DNA from: Comamonas sp. KCTC 72670
GTDB lineage: Bacteria; Myxococcota; Myxococcia; Myxococcales; Myxococcaceae
Assembly: GCA_014656495.1 (NCBI GenBank)
Contig: BNCN01000008.1
Coordinates: forward strand, 124,001 to 188,000
DNA: 64,000 nucleotides
Direction of reading: 5' to 3'
The notes under the pieces are model-generated. The model saw nothing but the letters and a program-made list of their open reading frames with translations, did no database searches and was not told the DNA's origin. The first letter of the stretch is position 1. Each line of letters opens with the position of its first letter. Below are positions 23,210 to 32,032 of this stretch, piece by piece. Position numbers and translations under genes: made by a program.

Positions 23210-24613
23210 ATGTTGCTCCCCTCCGTTTCCGAGCGCTCCGCTCTCACCCGACGGCGGGAGCAGCTCTCCCGGATCCTGGGGGCCGTGCCCGCGGTGCTCG
23301 CGTCGAGCCGCCCCCGTCCGCGCAACTACGCCGCGGACCAGTTCCCCTTCCGCGCCTCCAGTCACTTCCTCTACCTCTTCGGGCTCGCCGCGCCGGACGG
23401 CATGGGCCTGTACGACGGCCAGGGCTGGACGCTGTACCTGCCCGAGCCCGGCCCCGATGACGCGCTGTGGGACGGCGAGGTGCCCGGCTTCGCGGAAATC
23501 GCGGAGCGGACGGGCTGCACGGTGCGCCCGCGCGCCGAGCTGCCCGCGGCGCTGAAGGGCCGGGAGGTGGCCACGCTGCCCACGCCGGACCTGGAGACGT
23601 GCCTGGACGTGGCGGCGCTGCTCGGCCGCGAGGTGCGTCCGGGCCACCTGTCGCCGGTGGACGTGCCGCTGGCGGACGCGATGATTTCCCTGCGCCTGCG
23701 CCACGACGACGCGGCGGCGGCGCAGCTGCGGCAGGCCGCGGCCTTCACGGTGCCGGCGCATCTGGCGGGCATGCGCGCGACGCGGCCGGGCATCCTCGAG
23801 GCCACGGTGCGCGCGGCGATGGAGTACGCGTTCGTCTCGCGCGACGTGAGGCCCGCGTATCAGCCCATCGTCACCGTACACGGCGAGGTGCTGCACAACC
23901 TGCGCTACGACCACACGCTGCAGGCGGGCGAGCTGCTGCTGGCGGACGTGGGCGGTGAGAGCCCGGGCGGCTTCGCGTGTGACGTGACGCGCACGTGGCC
24001 GGTGACGGGCCGCTTCAGCAGCACGCAGCGGGAGCTGTACGAGGTGGTGCTGCGCATGCAGAAGGCGAGCATCGCCGCCGTGCGCCCGGGCACGCGCTAC
24101 CGCGACGTCCACCTCGCGGCGCACCAGGAGCTGGCGCGGGGCCTGGTGGCGCTGGGCATCCTCCGCGGCGACCCGGAGGAGCTGGTGGTGGACGGCGTCA
24201 CCGCGCTCTTCTTCCCGCACGGCGTGGGCCACCTGCTGGGCCTGGACGTGCATGACATGGAGGACCTGGGGGACCGCGCGGGCTACGCGCCGGGGCGCAC
24301 GCGCTCGCAGGAGTTCGGGCACCGTTCCCTGCGGCTGGACCGGGATTTGGAGCCCGGCATGGCGGTGACGATTGAGCCGGGCCTGTACCAGGTGCCGGCC
24401 ATCCTGTCGGACGCACGGCTCACGGCGCGCGCGAAGGACCGGCTCCAGCGTGACGTGCTGGCGCGCTACGCGGACGTGCGCGGCATCCGCATTGAAGATG
24501 ACGTGCTCGTCACGCCCGAGGGCCACGAGGTCCTCACCGCCGCCATCCCGAGGGAGGCGTCGGACGTCGAGGCCGTCATGACCAGCTCTGACCGTCCAGG
24601 TCCGGGAAGGTGA
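23210..24613 (+). CDS. pepP: Xaa-Pro aminopeptidase, M24B family (467 aa)
   Basis: An N-terminal AMP_N domain (to about 165, including FPFRASSHFLYLFGL) precedes a pita-bread M24 peptidase domain. The dimetal ligands are all visible: Asp in LLADVGGE, Asp in FACDVTRTWP, His in HGVGHLLGLDVHD, Glu in TIEPGLY and Glu in RIEDDVLV. It removes N-terminal residues next to proline. Cytosolic, no signal peptide. It starts 15 bases after redF and so may be co-transcribed. Its last 38 bases overlap the end of the convergent gene on the other strand. Confidence 0.9.
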   Translation: MLLPSVSERSALTRRREQLSRILGAVPAVLASSRPRPRNYAADQFPFRASSHFLYLFGLAAPDGMGLYDGQGWTLYLPEPGPDDALWDGEVPGFAEIAERTGCTVRPRAELPAALKGREVATLPTPDLETCLDVAALLGREVRPGHLSPVDVPLADAMISLRLRHDDAAAAQLRQAAAFTVPAHLAGMRATRPGILEATVRAAMEYAFVSRDVRPAYQPIVTVHGEVLHNLRYDHTLQAGELLLADVGGESPGGFACDVTRTWPVTGRFSSTQRELYEVVLRMQKASIAAVRPGTRYRDVHLAAHQELARGLVALGILRGDPEELVVDGVTALFFPHGVGHLLGLDVHDMEDLGDRAGYAPGRTRSQEFGHRSLRLDRDLEPGMAVTIEPGLYQVPAILSDARLTARAKDRLQRDVLARYADVRGIRIEDDVLVTPEGHEVLTAAIPREASDVEAVMTSSDRPGPGR

Positions 24614-25154
24614 CCTGGCACTGGCCAGGATTCACACCCTCCACGCGCGCGTAGCCGTTCTTGTTGAGGGTGCCCTCGCGCGTGCTGCCGTCCGGGAGCG
24701 TCACCTGGTAGCGCGCATTCGGGACGGGGGTGCCTTCCTCGTCCCTGAGCTCGATGGCCAGCCACGTCTGCTCTTCAATCTGGACTTCATCCGCCTTGTG
24801 GGGCGGAGGCTCGGACCAGGGGGCGGGCATGAGCGCGGGGCGCGCCTCGGGCAGGGCCACCAACTCGCCATGTGTGAAGGCGTCGGCGAGCCGCTGTTGG
24901 AGGCGCTGCTCATACCGGCGGCGCTCCAGGCCCGACAGGCCCACCGGGCGGCTGCCTCCCAGCGCTTCGTACATCGCGTACAGCGTGTGCGCCGCGGATG
25001 AGGCCAGCCACCGCGTCAACGCGGTGGTGACGAACACGTCCGGCACCGGCTCCCGTTGAGGCTGCAGCCGCGCCAGGTCGACCGAAGGAACGACGAGCCA
25101 GTCTTCACCCTGGGCAGGCAGTCTCCAGCAGCGCTCACCGTTCAAGAGGGGCAT
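24576..25154 (-). CDS. Protein with C-terminal transthyretin-like domain of type VI secretion context (192 aa)
   Basis: The start at 25154 is set by GGAGG 8 bases upstream; longer in-frame starts lack a site. The first 120 residues are helical and unrecognised. The last 65 residues (TWLAIELRDEEGTPVPNARY, then a DG(S/T)-REGTLNKNGYARVEG segment and GQCQVTFPDLD) form a carboxypeptidase-regulatory/transthyretin-like domain that I know from VgrG ends, T6SS-linked and other contractile-injection-linked proteins. No T6SS genes occur in the window, so this is an orphan, perhaps an adaptor or effector. It overlaps the convergent pepP end by 38 bases. Confidence 0.6.
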   Translation of the reverse strand: MPLLNGERCWRLPAQGEDWLVVPSVDLARLQPQREPVPDVFVTTALTRWLASSAAHTLYAMYEALGGSRPVGLSGLERRRYEQRLQQRLADAFTHGELVALPEARPALMPAPWSEPPPHKADEVQIEEQTWLAIELRDEEGTPVPNARYQVTLPDGSTREGTLNKNGYARVEGVNPGQCQVTFPDLDGQSWS

Positions 25155-25652
25155 CCTGGCAGCCTCCATATCCGAGGATGCCAGGATAGCCATGTCCCGG
25201 AGCGAGGAGGCAAGGCGTGGCGCGCGACCTCCGAGGCCGCGCGCCAAGGTGTGGGCTGTGAAACGCCGACGTGGGACGGCGGGGTGTTGTCATCGCGGCG
25301 CTGTCTCACGCGGTGACGCGGCGGCCAACACGATGAATGCGAGCCGGATGTGAATCACCGTGTGTTTTGAGCACGGCGTGAAGATGCGTCCGAAGTGCAT
25401 GTGATTGCGACACGCGCGCCGCTGCGTGCCGCGTGTGCATGCGCACGGAATGAAGTGCGGGGACGCGAAGTTGCGGGGCCGCGCGCCATCCTCCGTGAGT
25501 GGACCGGGTGAACCAGTGGACAGGCGCGGTGCCCACACGGGACACAGCGTTCGAGGAACAACACTGGGGGTGGCGCGACAAGGACCGGGTCCTACGTTGC
25601 ACGCTCTGTCGAAGTCAGGGCCGGTGGGTGCAGCGCGGGCGAGGGAGGGCGT
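25155..25652. other. Intergenic region, about 500 bases
   Basis: This gap lies between the divergent starts of the transthyretin-like gene and the AgmX/PglI-type gene. It includes imperfect inverted sequence around GTGCATGCGCAC near 25434-25447. ORFs crossing it have no ribosome site or family features. It should contain two promoters; I cannot place them with confidence. Confidence 0.35.
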
Positions 25653-27290
25653 GTGGACGAGCTTCTTTCCGGAGCTGATGGCCAGTTGCGTACGCAGGGC
25701 CGGGGCACTCCAGGTGCGCTGGAGCCCCGTCGGAACGTGAGTGTGAACGAGGTGCTCGCGGGAGACCTCGACGCGTATCTCGACCGTGAGCTCTTCGAGT
25801 CCGAGGAGGCCGAGGACGCGGCGTGTGGCACCGCGTCCGTGGCGGAGGTCTCCAGCGGCATGCGCGCGCTGCTCGCGTTGGCGGAGGAAGAGACGGCGTG
25901 GATGGCACAGCACCCTCCATCCACCGCGCATGTCATGGAGTCTCCTCCCGAACCCGCGGTGGAGATTCCCGAGTGGATGCGCGCTTCACCTGGGGCGAAG
26001 CACATCACGCCCCTGGGCTCGCTGCTGTTGCCGCTGGGCGAGGATGCGTGGTCGCGTGCCGCGAATGAAGCACCCGAGGTGTCACCGCACCTGCACGCGG
26101 AGGACTCGGGATGGAATGAGCCCGTCCCGGCGCCTGTCGCACAGGTGCGTGGCTCGGAGCTGCGTCCCGCCGCGTTGCTGGGCGCTGCCGCGGCGGGCGC
26201 GCTGGCGGCGGGCCTGCTCCTGGTCGCCGTCCTGGCGGTCCGTGAGAACGCGGCGGGCACGACGCAGGCCCGCTCCGCTCGAGACGCGGAGGTGGCGCAT
26301 GTGGATTCGCTGAAGGACGCAGCGCCGTCGGGCGGCGTGGCGGGTGCGGGCGCGGCAGCGCCGCTCGTCTCCGTGGCAGGCGCGGTGTCGTCCGCGCCGG
26401 GTGTGAGCGGGGCTTCACCACATGCCTCCGTGGGAAGCGCGGTGTCGTCCGCGCCGGGTGTGAGCGGGGCTGGGCCGCTTGTCTCCGGGGAGGGCGCGGT
26501 GTCGCAGGCGCCGGGTGGGGTCGCAACGGGCGCTGTTTCGGCCCCGGCGGTGGGCGCCGTGCCATTGCCGGCGGAGGGGCAGCTCCAGTCCGCGGTGGAG
26601 GGACTGCGTCCCGCCGCGAACTCAGCGCCGGCGCAGGACAGCGCCCGCCCGCCTCACGCGGAGACGCTCGCCGTGGCCCGGACCGCGCCCATCGCGCGCA
26701 AGGTGCGGGCGAATGCCGAGGCCGCCGCCGCGGTGCCCACGACCACGCCGGCGGCGCCCGTGGAGCTCGCTTTCGGTGACGAGGAGGCGGGAGGCTCGGC
26801 GGCTGGTGACGGTGTGCAGTCGTCGCCCGGCGAGGTGGTCGCGGACGCGGTGGAGGCGGACGCCACGCCGAAGGGACCGTACTCGGACCTCGACGAGGCG
26901 TTCGCGCGTGAGCTGGGCTTCACGGACGAGGCGGAGGCCGAGGCGCTGAAGGCGGAAGAGCCCGTGCGCACGGTCTACGTCCCGCCCGCGATTGACGTGA
27001 AGGAGCACCTCACGCCGGAGGACGTGAAGCAGGTGGTGGTGACGAACCAGCCCGCCATCACCGCGTGCCTGCGCTCGCACGCGAAGGGGACGCCGGTGGA
27101 GGCCGGAGGCCGCTTCGTGGTGCAGTGGTCCGTGCTGCCGAGCGGTGAGACGCTCAACGTGGGCCTGGACCACAGCGCCCTGCGCGCCACGCCGCTCGCC
27201 CGCTGCGTCGAGGACGTGGTCCGCCGCTGGAAGTTCCCGGTGCACCAGGTCCGCATGCAGGAGCCCATCCGCTTCCCGTTCGTCTTCTGA
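25653..27290 (+). CDS. AgmX/PglI C-terminal domain protein, TonB-like energy-transfer or motility-associated (545 aa)
   Basis: GTG start with GGGAGGG 5 bases upstream. The cytosolic part (to about 168) is acidic; one membrane segment lies at about 171-193; a long Ala/Pro/Val low-complexity periplasmic region (with a 57-bp DNA repeat) leads to a conserved C-terminal domain of about 100 residues: VVVTNQPAITACLR, GGRFVVQWSVLPSGETLNV, and LARCVEDVVRRWKFP. This is the AgmX/PglI C-terminal domain, which resembles TonB and is linked in M. xanthus to adventurous gliding and to protein glycosylation loci. A zinc-finger-like AgmX N-terminus is absent, so this is a shorter paralogue. Periplasmic partner unknown. 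Confidence 0.78.
   Translation: MDELLSGADGQLRTQGRGTPGALEPRRNVSVNEVLAGDLDAYLDRELFESEEAEDAACGTASVAEVSSGMRALLALAEEETAWMAQHPPSTAHVMESPPEPAVEIPEWMRASPGAKHITPLGSLLLPLGEDAWSRAANEAPEVSPHLHAEDSGWNEPVPAPVAQVRGSELRPAALLGAAAAGALAAGLLLVAVLAVRENAAGTTQARSARDAEVAHVDSLKDAAPSGGVAGAGAAAPLVSVAGAVSSAPGVSGASPHASVGSAVSSAPGVSGAGPLVSGEGAVSQAPGGVATGAVSAPAVGAVPLPAEGQLQSAVEGLRPAANSAPAQDSARPPHAETLAVARTAPIARKVRANAEAAAAVPTTTPAAPVELAFGDEEAGGSAAGDGVQSSPGEVVADAVEADATPKGPYSDLDEAFARELGFTDEAEAEALKAEEPVRTVYVPPAIDVKEHLTPEDVKQVVVTNQPAITACLRSHAKGTPVEAGGRFVVQWSVLPSGETLNVGLDHSALRATPLARCVEDVVRRWKFPVHQVRMQEPIRFPFVF
26381..26520 (+). repeat. 57-bp in-frame tandem repeat in the AgmX/PglI-like gene
   Basis: CGCGGTGTCG recurs at 26381, 26438 and 26495, spacing exactly 57 bases (19 codons). 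Copies 1 and 2 share a long identical stretch encoding VSSAPGVSGA; copy 3 is partial. Near identity points to recent slippage or unequal exchange in the periplasmic linker. Confidence 0.8.
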
Positions 27291-27295
27291 GGCCC

Positions 27296-27313
27296 GGGCC
27301 GCACGCGCGGCCC
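27296..27313 (+). terminator. Stem-loop after the AgmX/PglI-like gene
   Basis: GGGCCGC-ACGC-GCGGCCC is a perfect 7-bp G+C stem with a 4-base loop, beginning 6 bases after the stop codon. No T-run. Probably a terminator or RNA 3' end stabiliser. Confidence 0.45.
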
Positions 27314-27330
27314 GTATGCTCCCGCCTGGA

Positions 27331-27633
27331 ATGTCCGCGTCCGAGCCGCCAGAGCCCACGGAGCTGCACGTCTGCCACCGATGCCTGGTGCGCCTGGACG
27401 CGAGCGCTGGCGGTGTGGACCTGCCGCGCCGCGTGCGTGAGTCCCTCGCGGCGCGAGGGCTCACGGAGCGGACGCGGGTGATCGCGTCCGGGTGCCTGGG
27501 CGAGTGCCCCAGGAGTCGTGTGAGCGTGCTGGTGATTCCAGAGGGCGGCACCGGCGCGCACCTCCAACTCATCGACCCCGCGAAGGACGGCGAGGACCTC
27601 GCCGAACACGTCGACCGGCTTCCTCGGGCATGA
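27331..27633 (+). CDS. Small Cys-motif metal-binding protein, DUF1636 or thioredoxin-like [2Fe-2S] ferredoxin type (100 aa)
   Basis: An early CxxC (HVCHRCLV) and a later CLGEC (SGCLGECP) are separated by about 35 residues, followed by a strand with VSVLVIP and a closing acidic helix. The pattern matches the DUF1636/thioredoxin-like [2Fe-2S] ferredoxin group, in which four cysteines hold a cluster or metal. The first pair is closer together than in classical members. The ATG at 27331 has a poor ribosome site, and an in-frame ATG at 27316 is possible. It is preceded by a hairpin and is convergent with pdxA. Confidence 0.65.
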   Translation: MSASEPPEPTELHVCHRCLVRLDASAGGVDLPRRVRESLAARGLTERTRVIASGCLGECPRSRVSVLVIPEGGTGAHLQLIDPAKDGEDLAEHVDRLPRA

Positions 27634-27712
27634 GCGCTGGTGGGGGGGCGGCCACATCTCGCCGCGCGGCCCGCTTCAGGAGGCGGCGCACGGTGCCACC
27701 GCCGTACCGTGG

Positions 27713-28723
27713 CTACCGGCTTCGCGCGGCGACACGCTTGCTTCGTGTGCGCGCCGCCGCGAGCTGCGCGGCCTTGAGCAGCGCCTCCACCATGGGCACG
27801 CAGCTCGCTTCACCCTTGCCCGCGATGGCGTAGGCCGTGCCGTGGTCGGGTGACGTGCGCGGCACGGGCAGCCCCAGCGTCACGTTCACCGTGCGCTCGA
27901 AGTCCAGCGCCTTGGCCGGGATGAGGCCCTGGTCGTGGTACATGGCCAGCACGGCGTCGAACCGGGCCCCCACCGCGTCGGGCTTCGCGAACAGCCCGTC
28001 CGCGGGGATGGGGCCGTGCGCGTCCACCTTGGCCGCGCGGGCCTTGCGGATGGCGGGGCCAATCACCTCCACCTCCTCGCGCCCCAGCAGGCCCCCTTCA
28101 CCCGCGTGGGGGTTGAGCCCCAGCACGGCGATGCGCGGCTTGCGGCCCACCACTGGCTCCAGGCTCCGCGACATCAGCTTGAGCTGCGCCGTCAGGCCCT
28201 CCACCGTCAGCAGCCGCGGCAGCTCCGCCAGGGGGACGTGGTTGGTGGCGAGCCCCACGCGCACGCGGGGGCCATCCATCAACATCATCACGTCCACGCC
28301 GAAGGCCTCCGCCAGCACCTCGGTGTGACCCATGAAGGGAATCCCCGCGCGGGAGATCTGCTCCTTCGACACGGGCGCCGTGCACAGCGCGTCCACGTGT
28401 CCGGCCCGCATCGCGTCGATGGCCGCCGTCACGAACGCGTACTGCGCCCGGCCGCCCTCGCGCGTGGGCTTGCCGGGCACGCGGTCCTTCTCCTTCAGCC
28501 GCGTCACCTCCACCACCGTGGGAGCGTCCACGCGGCCCAGCGCCGACGGGGCCACGCGCGCATGGCGGCGGAAGATGGGGAAGCGCTCCAACGTGGGCCC
28601 GTCCCCGAAGATGACGGGGACGAGCACCTTGCGCACCGAGGGCTTCGCCAGGGCCGCGGCCGTCACCTCCGGCCCGATGCCCGACACGTCCCCCAGGGAG
28701 ATTCCGACGCGCGGAAGGCTCAC
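27713..28723 (-). CDS. pdxA: 4-hydroxythreonine-4-phosphate dehydrogenase (336 aa)
   Basis: Catalyses the NAD-dependent oxidation of 4-phosphohydroxythreonine in the DXP-dependent vitamin B6 route. Signature regions are present in order: SLGDVSGIGPE, APVSKEQI, FMGHTE (metal His), GLNPHAGEGG, MYHDQGLIPAK (metal His) and TSPDHGTAYAIAGKG (metal His). Length is normal. It starts 6 bases after the stop of a SurA-like isomerase gene; a surA-pdxA neighbourhood is conserved in many Gram-negatives, including E. coli, which supports both calls. Confidence 0.93.
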   Translation of the reverse strand: MSLPRVGISLGDVSGIGPEVTAAALAKPSVRKVLVPVIFGDGPTLERFPIFRRHARVAPSALGRVDAPTVVEVTRLKEKDRVPGKPTREGGRAQYAFVTAAIDAMRAGHVDALCTAPVSKEQISRAGIPFMGHTEVLAEAFGVDVMMLMDGPRVRVGLATNHVPLAELPRLLTVEGLTAQLKLMSRSLEPVVGRKPRIAVLGLNPHAGEGGLLGREEVEVIGPAIRKARAAKVDAHGPIPADGLFAKPDAVGARFDAVLAMYHDQGLIPAKALDFERTVNVTLGLPVPRTSPDHGTAYAIAGKGEASCVPMVEALLKAAQLAAARTRSKRVAARSR

Positions 28724-28729
28724 GGCGGC

Positions 28730-29698
28730 TTACAGCTTCACGTCGACGTTGGCCTTCTGCCGCAGTTCCTGCACGTACTGGTCGAGGAACTTCTCCGTCT
28801 TCTCCTGGAGCAGCTTGCCCTCCAGCTTGGAGCGCACCTCCTCGTAAGAGGCAGCGGCGATGGCGCGGCGCTCCTCCACCTTCAGGACGTGCCAGCCGAA
28901 GTTGGTGCGCACCGGGTCGCTCACGCCGCCCTCCGGGAGGGTGAACGCCGCCTTCTCGAAGGCCGGCACCATGACGCCGCGCTTGAACCAGCCCAGGTCA
29001 CCGCCATCCGAGGCGCTGGGGCCTTCGCTGCGGGCGCGGGCGAGCGACGCGAAGTCCATGCCCGGACGCCGCGCCTCCGCGGCGATGGCCTCCGCCCGCT
29101 TCTTCGCGGCCTCCACCTGCTCCGGGGAGGCCTTGGCGTCCACCTGCACCAGGATGTGGCGCGCGTGGACCTCCGAGTCACCGCTCTCCATGCGCGTGTA
29201 CTGCGTGTAGGCGGCCTTGAGGTCCTCCTCGGTGATCTTCACCTGGGGGCCCACCTTCATGCGCAGGAGCCGGTCACGCATGATGCGCTTGCGCATCATG
29301 TCCCGGTACGTGGCCATGGTGAGGCCTTCGCCCGCCAGCAGCTGCTCGAACTGCGCGGGGTCGGTGATGTTGTTCTGCTGGCGCACGTCCGCGACCAGCT
29401 CGTCCACCTCGGCCTCGGTGGCGGTGATGCCCAGCTGCGCGATTTCCGCCTCCATCAGCTTCTCGCCGATGAGGGTGTCCAGGGCCGTCTTCATCAGCTG
29501 CAGCCGCTGCTCGCCGCGCTTGCGGGGGTCCGGGTCATTGACCTGCGACATCTCCGGCGCCGCGCGCTGCTGCACTTCCGACAACGCGATGATGTCGCGG
29601 TTCACCACCGCGACCACCTTGTCCACCAGCTCCGCGTGCGCCGCCGTTCCGCTGCCCAGGAGCGCCATCGCCGCGCCTGCCGCCACCAGCTTCTTCAT
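28730..29698 (-). CDS. SurA-like periplasmic peptidyl-prolyl isomerase (322 aa)
   Basis: Signal peptide to about residue 23 (MKKLVAAGAAMALLGSGTAAHA), then a SurA_N-type helical chaperone domain beginning VDKVVAVVNRDIIALSEV, and one parvulin domain (VHARHILVQVDAKAS, DGGDLGWFKRGVMVPAFEKAAF, FGWHVLKVEER). It should assist folding of outer-membrane proteins in the periplasm. E. coli SurA has two parvulin domains; this one has one. I choose the start at 29698, with AAGGA about 8 bases upstream. It is followed by pdxA and preceded by a second isomerase gene of the same type. Confidence 0.88.
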   Translation of the reverse strand: MKKLVAAGAAMALLGSGTAAHAELVDKVVAVVNRDIIALSEVQQRAAPEMSQVNDPDPRKRGEQRLQLMKTALDTLIGEKLMEAEIAQLGITATEAEVDELVADVRQQNNITDPAQFEQLLAGEGLTMATYRDMMRKRIMRDRLLRMKVGPQVKITEEDLKAAYTQYTRMESGDSEVHARHILVQVDAKASPEQVEAAKKRAEAIAAEARRPGMDFASLARARSEGPSASDGGDLGWFKRGVMVPAFEKAAFTLPEGGVSDPVRTNFGWHVLKVEERRAIAAASYEEVRSKLEGKLLQEKTEKFLDQYVQELRQKANVDVKL

Positions 29699-29762
29699 TC
29701 CTGCCATCCTTCCGAACCACCCCGGGCGCGTCCAACCGACGCCCCGGACTTCGATTCCGTCG

Positions 29763-30761
29763 TCACTCCGCCGCCGCCTGCTGAGGCACCGGACGCCCGC
29801 GGATGGCCTGCAACGTGGCCTCGTTCACCTGGACCTGCGCCTTCTGCCGCAGCTCCTTCTCGAACGTCTCCTGCGCCTGCGCCCGCTTCTGCTCCAGCAC
29901 CTTGCCCTCCACCAGGTTCCGCACCTCCGCGAACTCCCGCTTGCGCGCCGGCTTGCGCTCCAGCACGCGGAACAGGTGGAAGCCGTACTCGGTGGACACC
30001 ACGTCCGAAACCTGCCCCACGCCCAGCTTGAATACCACCTCGTCGAAGGCGGGCGGCATCTGCCCTCGGGGGAAGAGTCCCAGGTCGCCTCCCACCTTGG
30101 CGTCCGCGCTGAGCGAATACCTGCGCGCCAGGTCCGCGAACTTCTTGCCGGACTTGAGCTGGGCTTGCAGCCGCCGTGCCTCGTCCAGGCCCTTCACCAC
30201 GATTTGCGCGGCGTGCACCCGCTCGGGCTCGTGGAAGTCGGTGTCGTGGGCGGCGTACCAGGCGCGCAGCTCCTCCTCCGTCACCGCCACCCGTGAGTAG
30301 ACGTGGCTGGCGAACAGCTTCTCGATGGTCAGCCTGCTCGCCTCGCGCGAGCGCAGCTCGGCCATGGACAGCTGGCCCTGCGCCAGGACCTCATTGAAGT
30401 TGCCCGCCGGATAGTCCCCCGACAACCGCAGCACCCCCCGGTCCACCTCTTCAGGCGACGCGGTGATGTTGTGCTTGCGCGCCTCCTGGAGCAGCAGCAT
30501 CCGGTGGATGTACGTGTCGAGCAGCGCGCGCTTGAACGGCTCCACGTCCTCCGCCGTGCGCTGGGTGACGTCCGACAGGGCCATCTCCCGCCACAGCTCC
30601 TGCTCGAAGTCCGCCCGGCTGAGCACCTCGCCGTTGACGCTGGCGACCACCAGGGACTCCGGCGTCTCCATCACGGGCTTGGTGCAGGCGGACACGCCCA
30701 CGCCCAGGGCCAGCGCGACGGTGAGTGGGACCAGGGAGGCGCGGGTGGGAGAAGGGCGCAT
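29763..30761 (-). CDS. Parvulin-type peptidyl-prolyl isomerase lipoprotein (332 aa)
   Basis: Lipobox GVSAC at about residues 22-26 marks a lipoprotein, like PrsA or the second isomerase in many Deltaproteobacteria. A SurA_N-like region (SLVVASVNGEVLSRADFEQEL) is followed by one parvulin domain (HAAQIVVKGLDEAR, GGDLGLFPRGQMPPAFDEVVF, YGFHLFRVLERKP). The start at 30761 has GAGG about 9 bases upstream; 17 further residues upstream look non-native. It lies 64 bases before the soluble homologue at 29698, the pair probably arising by duplication and sharing one transcript with pdxA. Confidence 0.87.
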   Translation of the reverse strand: MRPSPTRASLVPLTVALALGVGVSACTKPVMETPESLVVASVNGEVLSRADFEQELWREMALSDVTQRTAEDVEPFKRALLDTYIHRMLLLQEARKHNITASPEEVDRGVLRLSGDYPAGNFNEVLAQGQLSMAELRSREASRLTIEKLFASHVYSRVAVTEEELRAWYAAHDTDFHEPERVHAAQIVVKGLDEARRLQAQLKSGKKFADLARRYSLSADAKVGGDLGLFPRGQMPPAFDEVVFKLGVGQVSDVVSTEYGFHLFRVLERKPARKREFAEVRNLVEGKVLEQKRAQAQETFEKELRQKAQVQVNEATLQAIRGRPVPQQAAAE

Positions 30762-30858
30762 GCGCGGGGCCTCGTGGGTAGGTGGGCTCCAGGGTGGCAA
30801 GCCGTCAGTCATGGCACGAGGCCCGTTCCGCTAGCACGCCGGACAGGGCCGGACAACC

Positions 30859-31920
30859 TCACCCGGGCCGCGGCGGCGTCGCGTGTGAGGAGAGGAACGC
30901 CTCCACCAGGGGGAAGATTTCGTCCGGGGCCCGGCGGCCGAGCACCAGGTCCGCGTGGCCGTAGTCCGCCCCGAACCCGTGGGCCTTGCCGGCCACGAGG
31001 AACTTCACCGGGCCGCCCAGGTGCTCCTTGGCGCGGGCCACCGACATGGGCGGGGCGAGCAGGTCCTTGCTGCCCGCCATCAGCAGGAAGGGGATGTTCA
31101 CCCGGGAGAGGGCCTCCCGGTAGTCGAACTCGCCGTTGTAGGACGTGAAGCGGTTGGTGGTGATCCACCGGGCGAACTGGCGCCCCACGCCGCCGGCGAT
31201 GTTGGCGGGCACGTTGGCCAGCGCGCGCCGCACCACGTCCGTCTCCATGTTCTCCGCCAACATCATGTAGCGGCTCATGGGGCCGGGCGGCGCGCCGAAC
31301 AGGGCGATGCTGGTGACGCGGCTGGTGGGGATGACCCGCAGCTTCAGCACCGGCTCCACCTTCTGGATGAAGGTGCGCAGGCCCGGCTGCACCGCGAAGG
31401 TGAAGGGGGCGCCCAGCACCACGGCCGCCCGCACCGGCGCCTGGGGCGTCTTGGCCAGGTGGGCGTAGAGCATCAACCCGCCCTTGGAATGCCCAACCCA
31501 GAGCACTTCCCTGGCACCTGTGGACAAGACGGTTCGCACCGCCGTGCGCACGTCGTGCTCGGCCTGGTCGTCGAAGTTGAAGTCCGGACAGTCGCCCGCC
31601 AGCCCCCGGCCGCGCAGCTCCAGCACCCACGTCTCGAAGCCCGCGCGGGCCAGGTAGCGGGCCAGGCTGTACTGCTCGTCGAAGTCCAGGTGGAAGCGGT
31701 TCGCGCCCAGCCCGTGGCACAGGATGACCGGCTCGGCGAAGCGCTTCTCGCCTCGGGCGTGGTAGCGGCCCAGGGCGATGGAGGCCCCGTCATCCGTGGG
31801 CACCCGGTAGAGCTCATCGGGCCGGAAGCTGAGCGTCAGCAGGCCCTCCTTCCCGCGCGTCATCGTCCGCGAAAAGAGGTCCGCCATCCGTCCCAGCCGT
31901 GCCACCTGTCGACGAGTCAC
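30859..31920 (-). CDS. Alpha/beta hydrolase (353 aa)
   Basis: A classical alpha/beta hydrolase fold: oxyanion region ILCHGLGANRFHLD, nucleophile elbow GHSKGG (Ser), Asp after LLMAGSKDLLAPP, and catalytic His in AHGFGADYGH. The spacing between strand 6 and the His, with a large lid region around 190-260, resembles lipase/esterase or polyhydroxybutyrate-depolymerase-like family members. No signal peptide is visible. A GTG start at 31920 has GGAG directly before it; ATG 31887 is the alternative. It lies 97 bases upstream of the isomerase genes on the same strand. Substrate unknown. Confidence 0.83.
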   Translation of the reverse strand: MTRRQVARLGRMADLFSRTMTRGKEGLLTLSFRPDELYRVPTDDGASIALGRYHARGEKRFAEPVILCHGLGANRFHLDFDEQYSLARYLARAGFETWVLELRGRGLAGDCPDFNFDDQAEHDVRTAVRTVLSTGAREVLWVGHSKGGLMLYAHLAKTPQAPVRAAVVLGAPFTFAVQPGLRTFIQKVEPVLKLRVIPTSRVTSIALFGAPPGPMSRYMMLAENMETDVVRRALANVPANIAGGVGRQFARWITTNRFTSYNGEFDYREALSRVNIPFLLMAGSKDLLAPPMSVARAKEHLGGPVKFLVAGKAHGFGADYGHADLVLGRRAPDEIFPLVEAFLSSHATPPRPG

Positions 31921-32032
31921 CTCCGCATTCTAAGCCGGACCGCGGGGCAATGCGGTGTTCATTGGTGAGCAGCTCCCTTGTACGGCAGGACTGTTGCAGG
32001 GAGATGTAGGAGACGACACGGAGGACGTGGCA

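Noticed and set aside
25405..25740. 111-residue plus-strand ORF in the 25.2-25.6 kb gap
   Set aside because: It overlaps the start of the AgmX/PglI-like gene in another frame, lacks a ribosome site and has no recognisable features.
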